64,000 nucleotides of DNA from Actinocorallia herbida (GCF_003751225.1 NZ_RJKE01000001.1:9486001-9550000); one strand, 5' to 3'; shown: positions 49,616 through 58,820, counted from the first letter of the stretch. A program made the numbers and translations. The notes: generated from the letters alone by a model not told the origin.

Positions 49616-49632
49616 AAGTACTTGCAGTACTT
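49616..49632. promoter_or_regulatory. Operator palindrome upstream of MpaB-type gene
   Basis: AAGTACT (49616-49622), TGC, AGTACTT (49626-49632): a perfect 7-3-7 palindrome in the gap between the divergent MpaB-type and arfB genes. TetR-like binding inferred. Confidence 0.6.
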
Positions 49633-49690
49633 CCAGTGGCCCACGGTTTAATGCGTCGCGCGCGTCCCGGGAGTTTCCGATAATGGGGTC

Positions 49691-50131
49691 ATGTCCGCCA
49701 ACGGTCCCCTCCTCATCGAGGTCACGCGCGACGTCTCGGTGGAGCTCCCCGAGGCGGAGCTGAGCTGGCGCTTCTCGCGTTCCTCCGGCCCAGGTGGCCA
49801 GCACGTCAACACCTCGTCCACCGCGGCCGAGCTGACCTTCGACGTCGCCGGGTCGCCGTCGCTGCCGCAGTCCCTGCGCGACCGCGCGCTGCGCCGCCTC
49901 GCCGGCCGCCTCGTCGACGGCACGGTGACCATCCGGGCCGAGGAGTTCCGCTCCCAGCTGCGCAACCGCGAGGCCGCCCGCGACCGCCTCACCGAACTGC
50001 TGCGCACCGCCCTCGCCCCGCCGCCCAAGCGCCGTAAGGCCACCCGGCCCTCGCGCGGCGCGGTCGAGCGGCGGCTGGAAAGCAAGAAGCGCCGCTCGAC
50101 CCTCAAGGAGGGCCGGCGGCGCGACTGGTAG
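49691..50131 (+). CDS. arfB: Alternative ribosome-rescue factor ArfB (YaeJ)
   Basis: The 146-residue protein contains the release-factor motif GPGGQHVNTSST (GGQ, G35-Q37), which hydrolyses peptidyl-tRNA on stalled ribosomes, and the basic C-terminal tail (KRRKATRPSRGAVERRLESKKRRST) that enters the mRNA channel. The short length and lack of the codon-recognition domain separate it from RF1/RF2. ATG 49691. The final DivIVA-like gene converges on it after 27 nt. Confidence 0.95.
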   Translation: MSANGPLLIEVTRDVSVELPEAELSWRFSRSSGPGGQHVNTSSTAAELTFDVAGSPSLPQSLRDRALRRLAGRLVDGTVTIRAEEFRSQLRNREAARDRLTELLRTALAPPPKRRKATRPSRGAVERRLESKKRRSTLKEGRRRDW

Positions 50132-50158
50132 AGCGGCGTCCGGCTAGCGGAGCACCGG

Positions 50159-51121
50159 TCAGATGCCGAGGTCGTTCGAGAGCGGGCTCGTCAGCGGCGA
50201 CGGGCGCAGCTCGTCCTCGTCCTTGTAGAGCGACGGCGCGGAGGCCGACACCGACGCGGGCGGCGTGGCCGACACCGCGGAGGCCGACGGGGCCGCGAGC
50301 GGCTTCACCTGCTCGACGGGCTCGGCCTGGACCGGCGGCAGCGGCGCGGTCTGGGTCGGCCGGGGCTCCGGCGCGGGCGCGGCGGACACGGCGGGACGGG
50401 CCGGGGCGGGCTTGCGGACCGGCTTGGCGACCGCGTCGTCCACCATCTTCTCCAGCGGACCCGCCTCGTTCTCGGCGCGCAGCAGCGCGCTGAGGGTGTG
50501 GCTGATCTCGGTCAGCCGCTGGAGCGCCTGCGAGTGGTTCTTGGTGACGTGGTTCAGCCGCTCGGTCGCGTCCTCGTTGATGACCGTGGAGCGGCGCTCG
50601 GCCTGCGTGAGGGTGCGCTCGGCCTCGAGCCGGGCGCTGGTGACGGTCTGCTCGGCCTCGTGCTTCGCGGCCGTCAGCACCTTCTCCGACTCGTTCTTCG
50701 CCGCGTTGAGCACCTGCCCCGCCTTGTCCTGCGCGGTGGCGACGTCCCGCTCGGCCTGGCCTCGGGCGTCGTCGATGATGCGCTTGGAGTCCTTGTCGGC
50801 GGCCTCGCGGATCTGCTTGCCGGTGTCCTCGGCCTGGGCGATCTTCTCCTTGGCCTCGTCCTCGGCCAGGTTGATGATCTGGCGGAGCCGGTCGCTCAGG
50901 TCGTCACCGGTGGGCTTGCGGGCCTCGCGGACCTCGACCATCTCCCGGCGGGTGCGCTCGACGTCGTCCAGCGAACGCTGGAGGCGCGCCTCGAGGTCGC
51001 GGATCTGGTTCTGGTACCGGGTGATCATCTCGTCGACCTGACGGCGGTTGTAGCCCCGCATCACGATCTCGAACTGCTCGTCCCGGAGAAGATTCGGAAG
51101 GATCTCTGCTTCGTTGCTCAT
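50159..51121 (-). CDS. DivIVA-domain/FilP-like coiled-coil protein
   Basis: The 320-residue protein begins with a DivIVA-like N-terminus (FEIVMRGYNRRQVDEMITRYQNQI, about 18-41), continues as a long coiled coil with Ala/Glu/Lys repeats (about 45-225) and ends in a Pro/Ala-rich tail. This is the pattern of actinomycete cellulose-binding/FilP-type polar-growth proteins that form cytoskeletal filaments. The motif GYNRRQVD is typical. ATG 51121 is preceded by GAGGC. Role in hyphal tip growth is inference. Confidence 0.88.
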   Translation of the reverse strand: MSNEAEILPNLLRDEQFEIVMRGYNRRQVDEMITRYQNQIRDLEARLQRSLDDVERTRREMVEVREARKPTGDDLSDRLRQIINLAEDEAKEKIAQAEDTGKQIREAADKDSKRIIDDARGQAERDVATAQDKAGQVLNAAKNESEKVLTAAKHEAEQTVTSARLEAERTLTQAERRSTVINEDATERLNHVTKNHSQALQRLTEISHTLSALLRAENEAGPLEKMVDDAVAKPVRKPAPARPAVSAAPAPEPRPTQTAPLPPVQAEPVEQVKPLAAPSASAVSATPPASVSASAPSLYKDEDELRPSPLTSPLSNDLGI

Positions 51122-51332
51122 GATGCCTCAGGCGGTCGGCCCCGTGACCGGGGAATCTGCTGGTGTCGGTTCGGTTAGGGGCGCTGGGGTGACCCCTGAT
51201 ACTGGCTTCAGTACAGGCTTCAAGGCTGACTCTGGTCCGGTCTGACCTGTTCGCGCAACCGAAACGCCGGTACTCGCGTGAATTGCGGGTCGCCGTCGGG
51301 GTCCGCACCCCGAACCAGACACAATACGGCTC

Positions 51333-51854
51333 ATGACGTTCTTGGGCGCACTGGGCGCATATGAGCCGGAAATCCACCCGACAGCTTGGATCGCGCCGGG
51401 CGCGGTCGTCGTCGGAAAAGTCAGCCTCGGCGCGGACGCGAGCGTCTGGTACGGGACGGTCCTGCGCGCCGACGAGGAGGCCGTCATCGTCGGCGACGGC
51501 GTGAACATCCAGGACCTCAGCTGCATGCACTCCGACCCGGGCTCGCCCGCGATCCTCGAAGACCGCGTCTCCCTCGGCCACAAGGCGATGGTGCACGGCG
51601 CGCACGTCGAGACCGGCGCGCTCATCGGGATCGGCGCGATCGTCCTCAACGGCGCCCGCATCGGCGCCCACACCCTCGTCGCCGCCGGCGCCCTCGTCAC
51701 CCCCGGCAAGAAATTCCCCTCCGGAGTTCTCGTCGCGGGAGCCCCCGCGCGCGTCGTAAGGGAACTGAACGACGACGACCGCCTCATCCTGGAGCACACC
51801 TCCACCCACTACATGGAGAAGGCGCGCCAGCACCGAGGGGTCGAATGGAGGTAA
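51333..51854 (+). CDS. Gamma-carbonic anhydrase family protein
   Basis: The 173-residue left-handed beta-helix protein has hexapeptide repeats and the three zinc His: H66 (CMHSDPG), H83 and H88 (GHKAMVHGAH), in the spacing of the gamma-CA family. The last part is a C-terminal helix (DRLILEHTSTHYMEKARQH). It may interconvert CO2 and bicarbonate, or be an inactive relative; the proton shuttle loop is short. ATG 51333 has no strong ribosome site. Only 9 nt separate it from the large protein at 51864, so cotranscription is likely. Confidence 0.9.
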   Translation: MTFLGALGAYEPEIHPTAWIAPGAVVVGKVSLGADASVWYGTVLRADEEAVIVGDGVNIQDLSCMHSDPGSPAILEDRVSLGHKAMVHGAHVETGALIGIGAIVLNGARIGAHTLVAAGALVTPGKKFPSGVLVAGAPARVVRELNDDDRLILEHTSTHYMEKARQHRGVEWR

Positions 51855-51863
51855 TCAATTAGC

Positions 51864-54800
51864 ATGGCCCGCGTGGCATGGGGACCGGGAGAACAGCGGC
51901 GGGACGATCCGTTCGGCGCCGCCGAGCAGGCGGTGCGGGATGTCGTCGGCGCGAGCTGGTGGCCCAGCGCCCGGCCCGGGCAGCGGGAGCACGCGCTCGC
52001 CGGGCAGGTGGTCGAGCTGCCCGACGGGACCCAGTGGCTGTTCGGGGCGTGGGCGCGCTGGTATCGCAAGCATCCCGGCGACACGCAGTGGTACCTGTGC
52101 CCGCCGCCTTATGCCGCGCACGTGCGCGGCTCGGGGAAGCAGGCGCAGCCCGGCTCGCCGCCGCCCCCGCACGTCGTGCCGATCGGGCCCGACTTCACCG
52201 CGCGCGCGGCGGCCGTGCTGCCGCCGTTCGGCGCCGACCTCGGCGCGCTGACCGGACGGGTCCGCGCGACCCTGGAGTCGGCGGCGACGCTGAACGCGCA
52301 GGACCACCCCCTGCCCGAGAACCCCGCGCGCTGGATCGCGGATTTCCTCCCGACCGTGCCCAGCACCGTCGCCGCGTGCTGGGGAACCGTGCTGTGGTGC
52401 GCCGCGGCGCCGGTGTTCGACGCGCGCGAGGACGCCAAGCTCCTCGGCCTGTGGGAGCCCTACCGGACCGCTCCGCTGCCGCGGATCGACGGCCCGCGCT
52501 GGCTCACCCCGCCGACCCTCGCCGAACTCGCCTCCCTCTATGTCGAGCGGCTGCGCGCGCACCGCGTCGAGGCCGCCGTGGTGGTCCTGCGCACGATGTG
52601 GGCGACCGCGTCGGTGCTGCGCGAGGAGCCGCGGTTCGCCGCGCGCGCCGAGGCGCTGCTGGCGATCCTCGGCAGCACCCTCGCCGACCCGCAGGTGGAC
52701 TACGGCGCGCTGCCGCACGGCGACGTCGCGGTCGCGCAGCTGTGGATCACCCGGTGCCCGCCGCACCTCACCTCGGCGCTGCGGGTGGAGAGCTCGCCCG
52801 GCGACGGCTTCCGGCACGCCTTCTACGACTTCGCCCAGACCCTGGTCGCCGCCGCGGGGGAGCCGGGCGGCGCCGCGTTCGTCGAGCCGCGGCTGATCGC
52901 CGCGGCGCTGCTGGCCGCGGACCTCTCGGTGGTCCGGCAGGACGTCGTGCAGGAGGTGTCCCGCTGGCTCGACCCCGAGCTGCGCTTCACCGTCCAGGCG
53001 ATGGTCGCGCAGGCCGGGCATCCGCTGCGCCGCCGCTTCTGGCCCGAGGCCAACCGGCTGCCCGAGCCGCTGCGGGCGGGCACCGCCGCGCAGCGCGAGG
53101 AAGTGCTCGCCGCCCTGTGCGCCCTCGACCTCGCCTGGTGCCGCCTGGGCGGGGGCATCCCGGCCAGGCCGCGCGGATTCCCCGCCGCGATCGCGGTGCT
53201 CGCCGAACTCGTCGGCGTCGAGCGGGCCACCGCCACCACGCCCGCCCCGCCCCCGCAGGCGTGGGGCGCCCAGCCGTCCGCCGGGACGGGACAGCGCCCG
53301 CAGCCGCAGGACGCGCCCGCCCAGGCCGGATGGAGCCCGCAGGGTCCGGGGCAGGACGCGCCGGGCCAGGCCGGATGGAATCCGCAGCAGGGCCAGGCGC
53401 AGGACGCGGCCGCGCAGGCCGCGTGGAGCCCGCAGCAGGGGCAGCCGCAGGACGCGCCCGCGCAAGGCGGGTGGAATCCGCGGCAGAGCCAGCAGCAGCC
53501 GCAGCCCGGCGCGCCGTGGGGCGCGCAGCAGCCTGCCGGAGCGGGGACCCCGTGGTCACCGCAGGCCGGGGGGCCGGAGGGGACGCCGCAAGGCGGGCCC
53601 GCGCAGGGGCAGCAGAACGCGCCGTGGGGGCCGCAGGGCGACCAGGGCGCGGCAGGGCCGCAGGATCAGGCCGCGGCGCTCGACCAGCAGGCGCAGCCCG
53701 CGGAGCCCGGGGTGCGTCGGCCGGGGGCGGCCCAGCGCGGTCCGACGGCCGAGGAACTCGCGCAGAACGCCGGGAAGGTGTTCGAGAAGGCGTGGGGCAG
53801 GGCCCGTCGGCTCGGCGGACGGCTGCTCGGCGGCGGAGAACCCGGCCCCCAGCCCGACGCCTACAGCACCGGCCCGATCGGCTTCGACCGCCCCGACGGG
53901 CCGAGCCAGCCGCCCGTGCCCACCCCGCAGGCCGAGTCCCGGCCTACGCCCGCCGCGCCCGTGCACGGCACCCAGGTCATGTCGGAGACCATGGTCGGGG
54001 ACTTCCTCGACTACGCGCCGGTCCCCGCCCGTCCGGTCCGCGACATCGCGCCGCCGCCGGAGGGACCCCCCGAGGCGGCGACGGTCACCCGCCGCGGCGT
54101 CACGTTCGTGCACGACCCGCGCGACGACGCCGCGGCGTTCCTCGACGCGCTGCCCGCGCCCGTGTTCGCGGCCGACTCCACGCAGGTCTACCGGGCGCCC
54201 ACGCCCGACAGCCCGCTCACCATGCTCGACCAGGACGTCGCCGGGCTGCTCCGCGAGGCGCGCGGCCCGCAGCCCGGCCCCGCCGAGCCCCCGCGCACGA
54301 TGGTCGCGCCGCCGGGCGCCTTCGGCCCCGCCGCCCAGCCGGGCCCCGCGTCCGCGCAGCCGGGCGAGCCGCCGCGCACGATGGTGGCCCCGCCGGGCGC
54401 CTTCGGCCCCGCCGCCGCGGAGCCCGCCGAGCCGCCGCGCACGATGGTCGCGCCGCCCGGCGCCCTGGGTCTCGATGACGGGTCCGACCCCACGGTCCCG
54501 GACGGGCAGGGCGACGGCTCCGGCTTCGACCCGGCGGCGACGATGCTCGACCGGGGCGGCCCCCGCCGTCCGGCAGGGGAACCCGCCGACGCCCAGGCGT
54601 CCGGGCCGGACCGGGCCGGGGAGGGGCGGGGCGGCGACGCCGGCTTCGACCCGCAGGCGACGATGCTGGATCAGGGCGGCCCGCGCCGTCCGGCGGGGAC
54701 GCCCGCCGACGCGCCGACGTCCATGGATCAGGGCGGCCCGCGCCGCCCCGCCGAGGCGCCCTTCGACGCGCAGGCGACGATGCTCGACCAGGGCGGCGCA

Positions 54801-56438
54801 CGCCGTCCGGCCGGGGACTCCGGCGAGCCGCCGGCGACCATGCTGGACCGGCCCGCGCGGGGCGGCGGCGCGGCGTTCGATCCGAACGCGACGATGTTCG
54901 ACCCGGGCCGTCCCGCGGACCCGCAGGCCACCGTGTTCGACGCGGGCGCCGGTGCCGCGACCCGCTTCGACGGGGGCCCGGGTCCGGCCGCGACCCGGAT
55001 GGAGCCCGCCTACACGGGCCCGGTCGCGGTGTCGGTGCTGCTCGTCGGCACCCCGCACACCGGGCAGCGCAGGCTCGCCCGGATGATCTCCGGCATCGTC
55101 TCCGACGGCGCCCTGGTCGTCCGCGACGCCGAGGACCTGCGCGGCCTCGCGCTCGAGCGGCTGGCGACCCTGTTCGACCCGGGCGGCTCGGCGGTCCTGC
55201 TGGAGCGGCTCGACGTCGCGCTGCTGGACGCCAACGACCCCGCGGTCTTCCTGCGCACCCTGCGGACGGTCCGGGCGCGCGCCCGCACCCCGCTGATCGC
55301 CACCTGCGACCCGCGCTCCTACCGGCGGATCGCCGAGGAGCACCCGGAGCTCGCGCGCGTCTTCCGCGTCTACAAGCTGCCGGAGCTGCGCGACATCGAG
55401 GAGCGGACGACCCTGCTGCGGGTCCTGGCCGACGAGCGCCGCGCGTCCCTCGACACCGTCGCCTGGGCCGCCGTCCGCGAGGACCTGGTGCGCCTCAGGG
55501 GCCCCGGGGACCTCACGGGCGCCCGCCTGGTCGAGACGTACCTGGAACGGGCTTACAACCGCGCTCTGGGCCGCGGCGGGGGCGCCCGCGAGCGCCTGGT
55601 CCTGGAGGCCGCCGACTTCTCCGGTGTGGCCGAGTCGATCGAGCCCGCGCTGCACCCCGGCGGCGACGTCGACGGCTACCTCGACCTCCTCGCCGACATG
55701 ATCGGCCTGGAGACGGCCAAGGCCGAGATCGAACGCCTCGCGCGTGAGGCCGAGGCCCCGGTCAACCTCATCTTCGAGGGGCCGCCCGGCACCGGCAAGG
55801 CGACCGTCGCGGGGCTGCTCGCGGGGATCTTCGGCGCCCTCGGCGTGCTCCCGTCCGGCCACCTCATCCAGTGCCGCCCCGAGCACATCGTCGGCCGCGA
55901 CACGCTGGAGACCGAGCTGCGCACCGCGGGGATCGTCCGGCAGGCCGAGGGCGGCGTGCTGCTCGTGCAGAAGGCCGACGGGCTCACCCCCGAGGCCGTC
56001 GCCGAGCTGTTCCGCGGCCTGCGCGAGCACCCCTACATGCTGGTGCTCGCCGCGACGGACATCGACCCGTTCCTCACCGCCAATCCCGACATCGCCGCCA
56101 CGTTCGAGCGGGTGGACTTCACGCCGCCGTCCGACCGGGAACTCGTCCAGCTGTTCGTGAAGCTCGCCGAGAAGAAGCTCTACATGGTCGACGAGGAACT
56201 GCGCCTGGAGCTGATGACGCGGTTCGCCCGCTTCCGCGACAGCGAGCAGTTCGCCTTCGGCCGGACCGTGCACACCTGGTTCGACGACACGGTCGCCCGC
56301 CAGGCCCGCCGGATCTCCGGGCTGACCGGCGCCGACGCCCTGACCGTCGCCCGCCTCACCACCCGCGACCTGCCCGAGTCGGGCCTGGAGCGGATGCTCG
56401 GCGACCTCCAGCAGACCCGCCGCCCCGAGGGGGACTAG
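51864..56438 (+). CDS. Large protein with two degenerate CbxX/EccA-like AAA regions
   Basis: The 1524-residue protein has four parts. Residues 1-450: a helical, Trp-rich domain of unknown family. About 450-640: Gln/Pro/Gly-rich low-complexity. About 690-1040: disordered, with repeats such as PRTMVAPPG (three) and ATMLDxGG (several), many with a Thr-x-x-Asp spacing preferred by FHA domains. About 1050-1510: two CbxX/CfqX (EccA-like) AAA regions. In the first, the P-loop reads GTPHTGQRR (Q1068 for Lys). In the second, GPPGTGKAT has A1313 for Ser/Thr and Walker B reads GVLLVQKAD (Q1369, K1370 for DE). ATP hydrolysis is therefore doubtful. ATG 51864 follows GGAGG. It may be a scaffold rather than a motor. 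Confidence 0.8.
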   Translation: MARVAWGPGEQRRDDPFGAAEQAVRDVVGASWWPSARPGQREHALAGQVVELPDGTQWLFGAWARWYRKHPGDTQWYLCPPPYAAHVRGSGKQAQPGSPPPPHVVPIGPDFTARAAAVLPPFGADLGALTGRVRATLESAATLNAQDHPLPENPARWIADFLPTVPSTVAACWGTVLWCAAAPVFDAREDAKLLGLWEPYRTAPLPRIDGPRWLTPPTLAELASLYVERLRAHRVEAAVVVLRTMWATASVLREEPRFAARAEALLAILGSTLADPQVDYGALPHGDVAVAQLWITRCPPHLTSALRVESSPGDGFRHAFYDFAQTLVAAAGEPGGAAFVEPRLIAAALLAADLSVVRQDVVQEVSRWLDPELRFTVQAMVAQAGHPLRRRFWPEANRLPEPLRAGTAAQREEVLAALCALDLAWCRLGGGIPARPRGFPAAIAVLAELVGVERATATTPAPPPQAWGAQPSAGTGQRPQPQDAPAQAGWSPQGPGQDAPGQAGWNPQQGQAQDAAAQAAWSPQQGQPQDAPAQGGWNPRQSQQQPQPGAPWGAQQPAGAGTPWSPQAGGPEGTPQGGPAQGQQNAPWGPQGDQGAAGPQDQAAALDQQAQPAEPGVRRPGAAQRGPTAEELAQNAGKVFEKAWGRARRLGGRLLGGGEPGPQPDAYSTGPIGFDRPDGPSQPPVPTPQAESRPTPAAPVHGTQVMSETMVGDFLDYAPVPARPVRDIAPPPEGPPEAATVTRRGVTFVHDPRDDAAAFLDALPAPVFAADSTQVYRAPTPDSPLTMLDQDVAGLLREARGPQPGPAEPPRTMVAPPGAFGPAAQPGPASAQPGEPPRTMVAPPGAFGPAAAEPAEPPRTMVAPPGALGLDDGSDPTVPDGQGDGSGFDPAATMLDRGGPRRPAGEPADAQASGPDRAGEGRGGDAGFDPQATMLDQGGPRRPAGTPADAPTSMDQGGPRRPAEAPFDAQATMLDQGGARRPAGDSGEPPATMLDRPARGGGAAFDPNATMFDPGRPADPQATVFDAGAGAATRFDGGPGPAATRMEPAYTGPVAVSVLLVGTPHTGQRRLARMISGIVSDGALVVRDAEDLRGLALERLATLFDPGGSAVLLERLDVALLDANDPAVFLRTLRTVRARARTPLIATCDPRSYRRIAEEHPELARVFRVYKLPELRDIEERTTLLRVLADERRASLDTVAWAAVREDLVRLRGPGDLTGARLVETYLERAYNRALGRGGGARERLVLEAADFSGVAESIEPALHPGGDVDGYLDLLADMIGLETAKAEIERLAREAEAPVNLIFEGPPGTGKATVAGLLAGIFGALGVLPSGHLIQCRPEHIVGRDTLETELRTAGIVRQAEGGVLLVQKADGLTPEAVAELFRGLREHPYMLVLAATDIDPFLTANPDIAATFERVDFTPPSDRELVQLFVKLAEKKLYMVDEELRLELMTRFARFRDSEQFAFGRTVHTWFDDTVARQARRISGLTGADALTVARLTTRDLPESGLERMLGDLQQTRRPEGD

Positions 56439-56608
56439 CGCGGCCCGAACTCCCTGGTCCGGCCGGACCCGGTCACCTCGGACGGCACCCGTGGGGGCTA
56501 GGCCGACGGTAATGCGAATAGCCCCGGGCTAGCCCGCTTGGGTCATGGGATCCCACGGCGCCGCCGCGTAGCCTTGAGCCCGGAGCGGGGCCATGGAGGA
56601 GGTGCACG

Positions 56609-56779
56609 ATGCGTCTGTCAGAACTCGACCGGCGGCTGCACGACGACGTCGCGTTGGGCGAGATCGAGCTGGTGTCGGAACTGCTGAGCGCCGTCGCCGT
56701 GGCGGACAGGCGGCTCACCGAGGCCGAGATCGACATCGTGCTCGGCGTATGCGAGGAACCGGCGGTCGAGCGCCGGTGA
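56609..56779 (+). CDS. Small conserved-type acidic protein, 56 aa
   Basis: A 56-codon frame opens with ATG 56609, preceded by an excellent GGAGGAGG sequence. It reads MRLSELDRRLHDDVALGEIELVSEL, then a region ending AVAVADRRLTEAEIDIVLGV and closes with ERR. It is helical and amphipathic with many Glu and Asp, and GC3-biased. A perfect hairpin follows the stop. No known motif. It converges on the PiT gene and is too short to be assigned. Confidence 0.75.
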   Translation: MRLSELDRRLHDDVALGEIELVSELLSAVAVADRRLTEAEIDIVLGVCEEPAVERR

Positions 56780-56785
56780 CGCCCG

Positions 56786-56820
56786 CCCGAGCCCGCACCC
56801 GGGGAAGGTGCGGGCTCGGG
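56786..56820. terminator. Perfect 14-bp hairpin between convergent genes
   Basis: CCCGAGCCCGCACC (56786-56799) and GGTGCGGGCTCGGG (56807-56820) pair perfectly with a 7-nt loop. It lies just after the small gene and before the end of the minus-strand phosphate transporter. Confidence 0.8.
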
Positions 56821-56847
56821 GAAGGGCCTGGGGCCTGGCCGGAGAGG

Positions 56848-58014
56848 TCAGGCCCCGAAGATCTTCAGTACCCAGAAGACCACCGCGGACATGAGGCCCG
56901 CCGCGGGCAGGGTGAGGATCCACGCGACGAGGATGTTGCCCGCGACTCCCCATCGCACGGCCGACAGCCGCTTGGTCGCGCCCACGCCCATGATCGCGGA
57001 GGAGATCACGTGGGTGGTGGAGATGGGTGCGTGGAAGCCCATCGCCGCGATGTAGAGGATGGACGAAGCGGTCGCCTCCGCGGCGAACCCCTTCGGAGGG
57101 TCGAGTTCGATCACCTTGCGGCCGAGCGTCCGCATGATGCGCCACCCGCCCGCGTAGGTGCCGATGGACAGCACCGCGGCGCTGACCAGGATCACCCAGA
57201 GCGGCACGTACTCGGTATCGGTCTGGTAGCCGGTCGCGACCAGCGCCAGCACGATGACGCCCATGGTCTTCTGCGCGTCCTGGAGGCCGTGCCCGAAGGC
57301 CATGGCCGCGGCCGACAGCGACTGCGCGATGCGGAAGCCGCGGCTGACCTTGGCGGGCTTGGCCCGGCGGAACGCCCACATGATGCCGACCATGAACAGG
57401 TAGCCCAGCAGGAATCCCGCGAACGGGGAGATGATCATCGGGATGACGACCTTCTCGATGACCTTGTCCCAGCCGACCGTGGTCGCGGCGGCGAGCCCCG
57501 CGCCGACGAGACCGCCGATGAGGGCGTGGGACGAGGACGAGGGAAGGCCGAACCACCAGGTGATCAGGTTCCAGATGATGGCGCCGGCCAGTGCCGCGAA
57601 CACGACGGCGAGACCGCTGACGCCCTTGAGGTCGGGGAGGATGTCGGCGATGGTCTTGGCCACGCCCACGCCCACGAACGAACCGAGCAGGTTCATGACC
57701 GCGGCCATCAGCAGCGCCGCCCGCGGGGTCAGCGCCCGGGTGGACACCGAGGTGGCGATGGCGTTGGCCGCGTCGTGGAAGCCGTTGGTGTAGTTGAAGC
57801 CGAGGGCCACCGCGACGACCGAGACGAGCGCGATGGTCTCGGTGGACGGCCCCAGGTAGAACACGAAATAGATGCCGACGACGATGGTGACCACCGCGCC
57901 GATGATCGACACCCAGGTGGTGCGGGCCTGTTTGGTGCTGGAGCCGGTGGCGAACTCCGGCGGCACCTCGTCGGCCTTTTCGGCGAGCCCCGGGCCGGGG
58001 CCCTTCGTGGTCAT
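56848..58014 (-). CDS. pit: Low-affinity inorganic phosphate transporter (PiT family)
   Basis: The 388-residue protein has about ten hydrophobic segments and the repeated PiT signature GFNYTNGFHDAANAIATSVSTRAL and, in the second half, GVGATKRLSAVRWGVAGNILVAW. It moves metal-phosphate with protons. Its start overlaps the DUF47 stop by four bases (ATGA), so the two form one operon. The long cytoplasmic N-terminus (MTTKGPGPGLAEKADEV) is typical of actinomycete members. Confidence 0.93.
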   Translation of the reverse strand: MTTKGPGPGLAEKADEVPPEFATGSSTKQARTTWVSIIGAVVTIVVGIYFVFYLGPSTETIALVSVVAVALGFNYTNGFHDAANAIATSVSTRALTPRAALLMAAVMNLLGSFVGVGVAKTIADILPDLKGVSGLAVVFAALAGAIIWNLITWWFGLPSSSSHALIGGLVGAGLAAATTVGWDKVIEKVVIPMIISPFAGFLLGYLFMVGIMWAFRRAKPAKVSRGFRIAQSLSAAAMAFGHGLQDAQKTMGVIVLALVATGYQTDTEYVPLWVILVSAAVLSIGTYAGGWRIMRTLGRKVIELDPPKGFAAEATASSILYIAAMGFHAPISTTHVISSAIMGVGATKRLSAVRWGVAGNILVAWILTLPAAGLMSAVVFWVLKIFGA

Positions 58015-58628
58015 GATTCCTTGACCGCGATCGTCTCGATGGTGTTGGCGACGTGCTCGAACGCGTCGGCCGCGTCCTCCAGCCGGTCGACGACCTGCTG
58101 GAGCTTCATGACCTCCAGCGGCTCGTACTCACCGCTGAACAGGCGGGCGAGCAGCCTCCGGTGGATCCGGTCGCCCTCGTTCTCCAGGCGGTTGATCTCG
58201 ATCCAGTACTCGTTCAGCTCCCGCATGGACTTGAGCCGCGGCATCGCCTCGGCGGTCAGTTCGGCGGCACGCTCCAGAACCTCGACCTGCCGGAGCACGT
58301 CCGAGGGCAGTTTGTCGATCTTGTAGAGGACGACGAGGTCGGCCGCCTCCTCCATGTAGTCCATGACGTCGTCGAGCTGCGACGCGAGGTTGTAGATGTC
58401 TTCGCGGTCGAACGGGGTGATGAAGCTTTCGTTGAGTCGGTGCAAGATCGCGTGAGTGCATTCGTCACCCGCGTGCTCGCAGGCGCGCATCTTCTCCGCG
58501 ATGGCCTCTCGGTCAGCGCCGTCGCTGATGAGTTCCACGAGAAGACGGGCCCCGGTCACGATGTTGTTGGCCGAGTCGGCGAACAGATCGTAGAAGCCGT
58601 CTTCACGAGGTGTGAGACGCAAGCGCAC
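58011..58628 (-). CDS. DUF47 family phosphate-transport accessory protein
   Basis: The 205-residue all-helical protein matches the DUF47/PhoU-like family: FYDLFADSANNIVTGARLLVEL, CEHAGDECTHAILHRLNESFITPFDREDIYNLASQLDDVMDYMEEAADL. It is the usual partner of PiT transporters and probably regulates their activity. GTG 58628 is the start. The stop overlaps the pit start. PhoU-like metal ligand clusters (D-E-x2-H, DD-x3-D) are visible. Confidence 0.93.
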   Translation of the reverse strand: MRLRLTPREDGFYDLFADSANNIVTGARLLVELISDGADREAIAEKMRACEHAGDECTHAILHRLNESFITPFDREDIYNLASQLDDVMDYMEEAADLVVLYKIDKLPSDVLRQVEVLERAAELTAEAMPRLKSMRELNEYWIEINRLENEGDRIHRRLLARLFSGEYEPLEVMKLQQVVDRLEDAADAFEHVANTIETIAVKES

Positions 58629-58820
58629 GTTCTTCTCCTAGTGCGGGAACTATCCGCGTGTGATCGTAGGCGCAGTTCACCACCTTGACGAACTTTCACC
58701 CAGTATTTCGTTCGTGTCCACCGCACTCCCCCTGTGATGGTTACCAATGATCGTCGTTGAGCACACGCCGCGACACTCGCGTTTTGCGGTCTCCGCCCGC
58801 CCGTGCCGTACCTGATGACG

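Noticed and set aside
54290-55000. Direct DNA repeats in the large AAA-like gene as a mobile or CRISPR-like array
   Set aside because: The repeats are codon-periodic, in frame and encode the TMLD/PRTMVAPPG protein units, so they are coding repeats.
53556-56273. 905-codon minus-strand frame opposite the degenerate AAA protein
   Set aside because: Shadow frame; composition dominated by Arg/Gly/Ala/Val with no start signal.
58670-58725. TTCACC repeats upstream of the DUF47/pit operon as a PHO box
   Set aside because: The copies are 19-22 nt apart and in the opposite orientation from the pstS site, so they do not fit the 11-nt direct repeat; kept only as a possibility.
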